From NCBI GenBank assembly GCA_002690445.1, contig NZER01000160.1:1-10029 (forward strand): DNA of 10,029 bases, given 5' to 3'. Position 1 is the stretch's first letter, and every line of letters begins with the position of its first letter. This document shows, piece after piece, positions 1-5,238 of the stretch. This DNA comes from Candidatus Pacearchaeota archaeon. Lineage in GTDB: Archaea > Nanoarchaeota > Nanoarchaeia > Pacearchaeales > GW2011-AR1. The position numbers and the translations under genes were made by a program. The notes under the pieces are model-generated. The model was not told the DNA's origin and ran no database searches. It saw only the letters and a program-made list of their open reading frames with translations.

Positions 1-579
1 AAGAAATCCCAATGGTCCCATCAATGGAGCTATAGGATCAAATGGATATTCTAAACCTTCCCATTCTTCTGCTAACTTAGTATCATAGTATTCACGCAGC
101 CCTGTACTCCATTGAGATCCTGATCCTTCACAACCCTCCCTACTACCATATCTAGGATCTGAACAAACACTATCTATCCTATCTTCTGCAATCCTACCCT
201 GTATATACCAAGGCTCATCTTCAGGAGGCTCTCCTATCCTTTCAATACGATCTTCAAGATCATCCTTTGCCTCAAATATACTGAGTATCTTATCGTCACT
301 CATAGTATCTATTTGGCTAAAAATTTCAGGGGCACCTTCTTCTTTCTGACTTTCTGCACGCCTTATAAGCTCATCAATATTTAAACTATTGGCTGTATCT
401 TCAAACTGTATTTGTGCAACATTAAACATAGAATCTTGATACGCAATATATTCATCAACACTAACACCAAATTCACTTTCCAACTTAGATTGTATACGCG
501 ATGTCAATGCTGGTTTTCGCTGAGCTAAGGCCCATAAGTCTGATAATGCTTCCTGTTTTGCTATATTATTAGAGCCCAT
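1..579 (-). CDS. Acidic phage protein of unknown function, N-terminal 193 residues (cut by window edge)
   Basis: I do not recognise this gene. Translating the minus strand from the ATG at 577-579 gives 193 uninterrupted codons to the window edge, so the gene continues beyond base 1. The ATG overlaps the end of the upstream 431-residue gene by 11 bases, typical of translational coupling; only a weak AGAGAT-like purine stretch precedes it. The protein is mostly helical and acidic, with Asp/Glu-rich stretches around residues 94-135 (for example MSDDK and EPPEDEP). Two cysteines lie close together at 139 and 150 in a Gly/Ser-rich segment, and the visible part ends in a Pro/Gly-rich stretch (182-193). 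No signal peptide or membrane segment is visible. Position suggests another structural or injected virion protein of the same operon, which is inference. The long open frame in phase with the operon makes the gene itself likely. Confidence 0.82.
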   Translation of the reverse strand, partial: MGSNNIAKQEALSDLWALAQRKPALTSRIQSKLESEFGVSVDEYIAYQDSMFNVAQIQFEDTANSLNIDELIRRAESQKEEGAPEIFSQIDTMSDDKILSIFEAKDDLEDRIERIGEPPEDEPWYIQGRIAEDRIDSVCSDPRYGSREGCEGSGSQWSTGLREYYDTKLAEEWEGLEYPFDPIAPLMGPLGFL

Positions 580-1864
580 ATTTTATCTCTGTTGGATCTT
601 TTATCGTTACAGGTTCCTGCACTTCTGGAAGGATAGACTTGGCTATTCTAAGCATCTCATTACCCTGTTTTATATCAACTCTTGGAGATATAGAGTTAAG
701 ATCAAAGAGATTTTGTATCCACTCATCATTTGAGATATCAATACCAAGCATATTAAATATAGCAAAATAATAACCTTCCTTTTCATCTTCTGTTCTATCA
801 GGATTATTATACCATGCATTACCATACTTTAAATATTTAATAAGATCATAATAGTGAGGCTCTATTCCTGCTCTAGGATTTCCCACAGCCCTTGTTAAAG
901 CAGCTTGCAGATCCTTTATTCCCATTGTGCTAGGAGTACCTTCAAGTGCCGCCTCTAGATTAGTTGCCCATGGAATAAGCTCAGCAGCTAATCCTTGTTG
1001 CGATGCTACTATCTCAATTTGTTTCTGTTCCCTATCTTTATCTTCTAAATCTAAGCCTGTTGTATTATCTACACCTCTAAGTAGTTCTCCTTCCCTGGAT
1101 ATAATAATACCAAACTGATCTGCCAATTTACCTAAAGTATTTTCTTGTTGAAGAATTCCCTTAACAGCTTCTTGTGTCTCTTTTTTAGTAGCTTCTAAAG
1201 TTTCTACTGTAATCTTAGCACCAATCTGTTCAGACTCAGCACTTACTACCTGTTCTTCTGACCTTTTCTTTAATCTTGCATAATAGTCTGTTTCAATCTC
1301 TCCTAACTTAACTGATGTTGTCGCAAATTCTAAAGCTTGTAACATTTCTGGCTTATACATAGCATCCTGGGCATCAATATACTCCATGCCTACCTTGACA
1401 ACATCTTCAGCATCTACAATACGCTTGTCTCCAGAATATGCAGGATCAACTGCAGATATAGCATCATCTAATAAATCTATATGACGAGCAATAGACATAG
1501 CTCTAGTCTTCTTCTTCTGCAGACTAGCTCTCCTATTACTAGCATAGTCAAGCCTAGCATTAGCAAGCTCTGATGCTCCCTCGCTAGCAGCATCAAGAAG
1601 AACATCAAAGTTTAAGGTCTTCTGTTCATCCCCAAGACCGAGACGCTCTATTCCTCTAGTCTCAAGATTAGTCGAAATAGAGTCCAATACTGCTTCAATC
1701 TTTCCTATTTCTGTCTCTTCATTATTAATCAAATACTGATAAGCTTCAACCATCCTAGCTTCCTTCTCTCTTCCAAGTTGAATACGCCTATTAGTCTCAA
1801 ATGCTATGAGATTCTCAGCAGTACTTTGCAATCTATCCAATGCTCTTGTTATATCTTCTGCCAT
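569..1864 (-). CDS. Helical, coiled-coil-like phage protein, 431 residues, function unknown
   Basis: Not recognised as a named family. The start at 1864 is well supported: AAGGA at 1872-1876 lies 7 bases upstream. The protein has no cysteine. Residues 1-135 and about 175-260 are rich in Ala, Glu, Lys, Arg and Leu with few prolines, as in long helices or coiled coils (for example the charged stretch around RRASLQKKKTRA at 111-122). Residues 330-400 are more compact and aromatic (HYYDLIKYLKYG, EGYYFAIFNMLGI) and could form a small globular domain. No signal peptide or transmembrane segment is visible. It lies between the 254-residue cysteine-tailed protein and another unknown gene in the same operon. 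Long helical proteins of this sort in tail/internal regions of phage genomes are often internal virion or ejection proteins; that is inference from composition and location only. Confidence 0.85.
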   Translation of the reverse strand: MAEDITRALDRLQSTAENLIAFETNRRIQLGREKEARMVEAYQYLINNEETEIGKIEAVLDSISTNLETRGIERLGLGDEQKTLNFDVLLDAASEGASELANARLDYASNRRASLQKKKTRAMSIARHIDLLDDAISAVDPAYSGDKRIVDAEDVVKVGMEYIDAQDAMYKPEMLQALEFATTSVKLGEIETDYYARLKKRSEEQVVSAESEQIGAKITVETLEATKKETQEAVKGILQQENTLGKLADQFGIIISREGELLRGVDNTTGLDLEDKDREQKQIEIVASQQGLAAELIPWATNLEAALEGTPSTMGIKDLQAALTRAVGNPRAGIEPHYYDLIKYLKYGNAWYNNPDRTEDEKEGYYFAIFNMLGIDISNDEWIQNLFDLNSISPRVDIKQGNEMLRIAKSILPEVQEPVTIKDPTEIKYGL

Positions 1865-1908
1865 AGTCTATTCCTTATTCATTATCTGTTCTTTAAATAT
1901 CAACATAA

Positions 1909-2673
1909 TCATCCTTCTCCTCCACAACAGTCCTCATGACACGGGAGCCCTCCTTTTCTGCATGTCTCTACAGTACCTCCTTCTCCACTGCTATATAAAG
2001 ATACCACCACACATCCTTCACAATCTCGGCCATAAACATCGACTGGAGGAGATTCAGCATCGAAAACATCTGTAAATGCACCTTGATCTGACAATCTCAT
2101 AATCTGGGCCATTACTTTATCAAACCAAGCTTCTTTTTCTTGTCGATCAGTCTTCTCAAAATCAAGTGCAGTATCAACCATAGCAATATTATACTTATCT
2201 AATGACTCTTTCTCAGATATCTGAAGTCTGTCACCAAGATCTTTAGTTTTTGTACTAGCCCGTGTCATAGTATCTTCTAAAGCAGATTCTAAAGATCCTG
2301 ACCTAAGACCTATATCACCAGTAATAACTTCTCCTTTTTTCATCTCTCTACCAAGCTCAGTACTAAGAGTATCCAGCTCTGTTTTATACACACGATCAGT
2401 AGTTTCTTTCGTTAGCGCTAATGTATCAAATGCCTTATTAAAATCAATCTCTCTCTCTCTTTCTGCTAAATGTATACCTGCAGGATCAAATGAAGGTATA
2501 TATATTCCATATTCTTTTGCCCAATCTTTTGCAGTCCAACCCTTGCCTTCCAATGCGATATCTAAACCTAAAAAATCAAAGATATCCTCACCAAAAGACT
2601 TTTCACCGAACTTGCCACCCTCACCCCAATCGCCTATATTCATAAAAGCTTCGTATAATTCGTCTACTGTCAT
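1909..2673 (-). CDS. Cysteine-tailed LRSG-core protein, 254 residues (paralogue of the 632-residue neighbour)
   Basis: Function unknown. The ATG at 2671-2673 has an ideal AAGGAG at 2679-2684, five bases away, overlapping the stop codon of the upstream gene. Residues 1-120 are helical and acidic. Residues 123-185 start with LRSG and end with WFD, and align without gaps to the same-length segment of the neighbouring 632-residue protein, with about 18 of 63 identities by hand count. Residues 212-216 are DVYGR, also shared, followed by a tail with six cysteines (218, 221, 238, 245, 249, 250) and a Gly-rich end; there is no cysteine before 218. This gives a helical core plus small disulfide- or metal-stabilised tail. 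It is probably a virion component encoded in tandem with its larger relative. Whether the tail binds metal, forms disulfides or contacts the host cannot be decided from sequence. Confidence 0.87.
   Translation of the reverse strand: MTVDELYEAFMNIGDWGEGGKFGEKSFGEDIFDFLGLDIALEGKGWTAKDWAKEYGIYIPSFDPAGIHLAEREREIDFNKAFDTLALTKETTDRVYKTELDTLSTELGREMKKGEVITGDIGLRSGSLESALEDTMTRASTKTKDLGDRLQISEKESLDKYNIAMVDTALDFEKTDRQEKEAWFDKVMAQIMRLSDQGAFTDVFDAESPPVDVYGRDCEGCVVVSLYSSGEGGTVETCRKGGLPCHEDCCGGEG
1912..2022 (-). other. Cysteine-rich tail of the 254-residue protein
   Basis: Residues 218-254 hold all six cysteines of the protein, in the pattern C-x2-C-x16-C-x6-C-x3-CC, with His at 246 and a Gly-rich end. 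The even number permits three disulfides; the C-H-E-D-C-C cluster could instead bind metal. Confidence 0.6.
2119..2307 (-). other. LRSG...WFD core domain, copy in the 254-residue protein
   Basis: Codes for residues 123-185. It matches the segment encoded at 3872-4060 without gaps: LRSG, E, A, EDT, A, KD, D, EK and WFD fall at identical spacing. The pattern looks like a helix, a turn at the Gly, and further long helices. I know of no named domain for it. Confidence 0.6.
2448..2460. repeat. Short TC/GA dinucleotide tract inside the 254-residue gene
   Basis: Thirteen bases of alternating T and C on the plus strand encode alternating Arg and Glu (around residues 72-76) on the minus strand. It is short and in frame. 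A one-unit slip would break the gene, but nothing shows that it varies. Confidence 0.45.
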
Positions 2674-2683
2674 TATTTCTCCT

Positions 2684-4582
2684 TTAACCTATTCCAGTGC
2701 CACCAATGCCAGTTCCACTTTCATCATCATCACCACCACATGGCTCTCCATGTTTTGATTGGTCTGGACAGTGCCAAATATAGGTCAATGGTCTCTGACA
2801 GCTTGGATCAGCAAGAGCAGTTTCACCCCAATCTTCTTCGACTCCGTGTACCTCTTCGCATCTCTTCTGTTGTCCTTCACTCCATTCACCTAGTATTTGA
2901 TAGCAATAACACCACTCACTCTGATCTTCTGGACATGTATAACCTAAATTCTCAGATGGAAGCGTTCCATCCTGACATGGTGTTTCACCTTGTTCTGGAC
3001 AGTTAGAATAATCATACGCATTATAACCTGTAACAGTACTACCATCCCAACAAGTAACTTGAACGTCTTCAACCATATCTTCTTCAGAATATTCTCCAAT
3101 AGGTTCACATTCCATAGTATCCTCATTCAGTTCAAATCCATCCCTGCATTCTATATCACCTATAAAATCACACATATTACCCAGATCATTAGAATAAGTT
3201 CCATTCCACTCTGTTCCTGGTGGACAATTAGGCATAGTCTCATACTCACACTCACTCTCGCTACATACCAATGCACCATCTTGCGGACATAAATACTGTG
3301 CACCAGGACCACCGCACTCACCGCACTCATCTTCTACAGCACCACTTCCACATACACCATCACAACCTGCTTTATTACCATTACAGTCACAATAACCACT
3401 AAATGTATCAATGCCATGGCCACCACATTCACCACACTCATCTATTTCGTCATTACCGCCACATACGCCAGCACAGTCTTCTACATTGCCTTCACAATCA
3501 CACGCACCTTCCGGCATACCATCACCATTTGGTACACCGCATTCATCTGCACAAGAACTATTCCAAGTATCTATATTCTCAGGACCTTCCGGTCTGCATT
3601 CATTGCACTCATCTACAACTAGTGATGGACATAGCCTACCATATACATCTTCTATTAAGCCAAGACCTTTTTCTTCTACACAATCAACTACACCATTTAC
3701 CTTTTGCTTAACAAAACCTACACCACACGCTTCATCAAGAGTCCACTCTGAATCTTCACTATACTCAAGACCAGTAGTATAAGTATCTTCTCCCCATTGC
3801 TGTGAAATATCTTCTTTGCCAAACTCATAAAATCCAGTATAAGAAGCTGTTCTGACATCCTTGCCTATAATATCAAACCAATCCTGCTTCTCTTCATTTA
3901 AAGCATCTAAGTAAATAGTAAGCGCATCATTAAGATTTTCTTCAAGCTGTACTTCTGTAGTAGCTACACCTTCTTTATAACCAGCTTGCATATCTTTTGC
4001 ATTCTTATACGCCTCTATTAATGTATCCTCTGCTGCAGTTTCACCCTGACCGCTCCTAAGGACAATACCTGATGTACCAGATGCTAGTCCCTGTGCTCCC
4101 TCTAATCCCTCATATGTTAATCCTTCTCTAGTTCCTGTCAATCCAGTAGTATAAGCCTCAAGATCTTTTGACATAGAGATACTATATTCCGATCCATACT
4201 CTCCTCCAAGCTCCTTACCCTGTCCAACAAGTTCCGCTTCTAATTGGGTCTGAGCTTGATGTTTTCCAGTAACTGGATCTTTTATCATTCTACTAACTCT
4301 TTCCCAGGAAAATGGATCTTCACCGTATATATATGGATCTCCAATGGCCAATTTAAACTGTCTCTCAGCAGATTCAAAATCTTTCGTACTAAATTCACTA
4401 ATATATTGTTCATACTCCTGACCAAAATCTTCGCCACCTCCCCATGCAGGCCCCACAACCTCACTATAAAAGTCTATTATCCTCCGATCGTCTATCGGTG
4501 TTTGCTGGGATAATTCAGCAGTGCTACCCCAGCCACTGGCCCAAGCTTCCCACATTTTTGTATAATCAGGTGCAGTTGGCAT
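2684..4582 (-). CDS. Large cysteine-rich repeat protein with LRSG core, 632 residues
   Basis: Function unknown. I choose the ATG at 4580-4582: it directly follows the stop of the upstream gene (TAATAATG), has a clear AAGGAG at 4597-4602, and gives an N-terminus MPTAPDY. A GTG at 4607-4609 would add nine residues and overlap the upstream gene by 25 bases, with a poorer binding site. Residues 1-285 have no cysteine and are Trp/Tyr-rich then helical; LRSG at 175-178 and WFD at 235-237 bound the core shared with the 254-residue protein. DVYGR follows at 312-316. Residues 286-615 contain 36 cysteines, including DCAGVCGG / DECGECGG-type repeats (about 344-427), then a less regular region with Cys-Pro, Trp-Cys and acidic loops. 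The end is acidic then Gly-rich (GTGIG twice). No signal peptide is visible, which with the fibre-adjacent location argues for a virion protein rather than a secreted one. Repeats of this sort are remembered from marine bacterial surface proteins; a surface or receptor-contact role is inference. Confidence 0.88.
   Translation of the reverse strand: MPTAPDYTKMWEAWASGWGSTAELSQQTPIDDRRIIDFYSEVVGPAWGGGEDFGQEYEQYISEFSTKDFESAERQFKLAIGDPYIYGEDPFSWERVSRMIKDPVTGKHQAQTQLEAELVGQGKELGGEYGSEYSISMSKDLEAYTTGLTGTREGLTYEGLEGAQGLASGTSGIVLRSGQGETAAEDTLIEAYKNAKDMQAGYKEGVATTEVQLEENLNDALTIYLDALNEEKQDWFDIIGKDVRTASYTGFYEFGKEDISQQWGEDTYTTGLEYSEDSEWTLDEACGVGFVKQKVNGVVDCVEEKGLGLIEDVYGRLCPSLVVDECNECRPEGPENIDTWNSSCADECGVPNGDGMPEGACDCEGNVEDCAGVCGGNDEIDECGECGGHGIDTFSGYCDCNGNKAGCDGVCGSGAVEDECGECGGPGAQYLCPQDGALVCSESECEYETMPNCPPGTEWNGTYSNDLGNMCDFIGDIECRDGFELNEDTMECEPIGEYSEEDMVEDVQVTCWDGSTVTGYNAYDYSNCPEQGETPCQDGTLPSENLGYTCPEDQSEWCYCYQILGEWSEGQQKRCEEVHGVEEDWGETALADPSCQRPLTYIWHCPDQSKHGEPCGGDDDESGTGIGGTGIG
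2687..3727 (-). other. Cysteine-rich domain (36 cysteines) of the 632-residue protein
   Basis: Residues 286-632 carry all 36 cysteines of the protein, about one in ten residues, many in C-x2-C, C-x-C and C-x3-C pairs with intervening Gly and acidic residues. The pattern suggests small disulfide-knotted modules without a large hydrophobic core, comparable in style to EGF- or thrombospondin-like repeats, but I cannot assign it to a named family. Confidence 0.65.
3302..3475 (-). repeat. Tandem 37-residue CxGVCG / DECGECGGxG repeats
   Basis: Two clear units are encoded. The first begins C-A-G-V-C-G-G at residue 370 and the second C-D-G-V-C-G-S at residue 407. Each continues into DECGECGG-x-G at the same spacing (13 residues from first Cys). 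The CDC-x-GN motif also recurs 37 residues apart (361 and 398), so a degenerate third unit precedes at about 344-369. The second unit is truncated after its DECGECGG block. Confidence 0.65.
3872..4060 (-). other. LRSG...WFD core domain, copy in the 632-residue protein
   Basis: Codes for residues 175-237. It is the same length and spacing as the segment encoded at 2119-2307. The stretch before it (about residues 110-174) is rich in Gly, Thr, Glu and Leu. Confidence 0.6.
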
Positions 4583-4584
4583 TA

Positions 4585-5226
4585 TTATCCAGTAATCTCC
4601 TTGTACCACTTACCTATAGTACCACCACCTTCGAAGATGCCTGGTTTATAATCTGGGTTAACAATATCTTGATATCCTGATGTAGTTCCTCCGCCTTCCT
4701 TAGGTATATCTGTCACCCATTCTTTAATTGTTGGATCTCCCCTACCCCACACAGTCCATTCTCCACCTTCAACTCCACCAGAACCAAATGTAGTAAGATC
4801 AAGAGCTCCCTCTGTAAGTCCTCCAGCCTGTACATACATAGCAGCAAGATCTGTAACTGTACCAATTGCCTGAGCTAATGTCTGATCCTTAGCTGCATCT
4901 TTCAAAAGTCTATTATACTTTCTTGATGTCTCTTTATCAAACTTGCCTTCAGATACTTCCATCTTCTCCCAGTCACTATAGTCGCCTCCGAACCAACCCC
5001 AGTCAGCACCATACTTGCCAATCTGTTTTCCTGCAAAATATCCAAAAGGACCCAAACCAAGAGCTGCTCCAAGGATGCTAAGACCAAGACTCCAACCACT
5101 CATTGCATTAGCTTCTTTTGCTCGCTTTCTTTCTATATCCTCCATCTCCAGTGCTTCTGCCGCGGCTTCATTCTTAACATCTATCCCAAGCATTACTTGT
5201 TCCCATGTATAGTTTCCGTTACTCAT
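4585..5226 (-). CDS. Phage protein with glycine-rich hydrophobic segment, 213 residues
   Basis: Not recognised as a named family. The start ATG at 5224-5226 follows AAGGA at 5235-5239 with an eight-base spacer; that site overlaps the stop codon of the fibre gene, so the two are likely coupled. Residues 15-40 form a charged helix (Glu, Lys, Arg, Ala). Residues 43-70 are hydrophobic and glycine-spaced (SLGLSILGAALGLGPFGYF), like a glycine-zipper membrane-active segment, ending in a GKQIGKYG stretch. Residues 88-135 return to a helical pattern (KYNRLLKDAAKD), and the C-terminal 80 residues are rich in Gly, Trp, Thr and Pro with no obvious fold. There is no cysteine. Small proteins with such segments near tail genes may help DNA or protein passage through the host envelope; this is inference. 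The ORF itself is secure from spacing and binding site. Confidence 0.85.
   Translation of the reverse strand: MSNGNYTWEQVMLGIDVKNEAAAEALEMEDIERKRAKEANAMSGWSLGLSILGAALGLGPFGYFAGKQIGKYGADWGWFGGDYSDWEKMEVSEGKFDKETSRKYNRLLKDAAKDQTLAQAIGTVTDLAAMYVQAGGLTEGALDLTTFGSGGVEGGEWTVWGRGDPTIKEWVTDIPKEGGGTTSGYQDIVNPDYKPGIFEGGGTIGKWYKEITG
4597..4602 (-). promoter_or_regulatory. Ribosome binding site deciding the start of the 632-residue gene
   Basis: AAGGAG on the minus strand, inside the last codons of the upstream gene, 14 bases before the ATG at 4580-4582. The spacing is longer than ideal, but it lies downstream of the alternative GTG at 4607-4609 and so cannot serve that start. Confidence 0.55.
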
Positions 5227-5238
5227 AACTTCTTTCCT

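Noticed and set aside
1870..1906. A 12-codon minus-strand frame (starting MLIFKEQ) in the 44-base gap before the 431-residue gene.
   Set aside because: Too short, no good binding site of its own, and its end overlaps the binding site of the next gene; it looks incidental.
3302..3436. DnaJ-type zinc-finger domain, because CGECGGHG and CGECGGPG fit C-x2-C-x-G-x-G.
   Set aside because: DnaJ needs four such motifs at set spacing plus a J domain. Only two occur, 37 residues apart, embedded in another cysteine repeat.
3403..3782. Overlapping plus-strand open frames opposite the cysteine-rich gene, rich in His, Ser, Thr and Pro.
   Set aside because: They are antisense shadows of cysteine, glycine and acidic codons; they have no convincing binding sites and oppose a well-supported minus-strand operon.
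4902..5099. Alternative minus-strand frame of 65 codons within the 213-residue gene.
   Set aside because: It lies wholly inside a gene with a good start and tight spacing to neighbours, in a different frame, with no supporting binding site.
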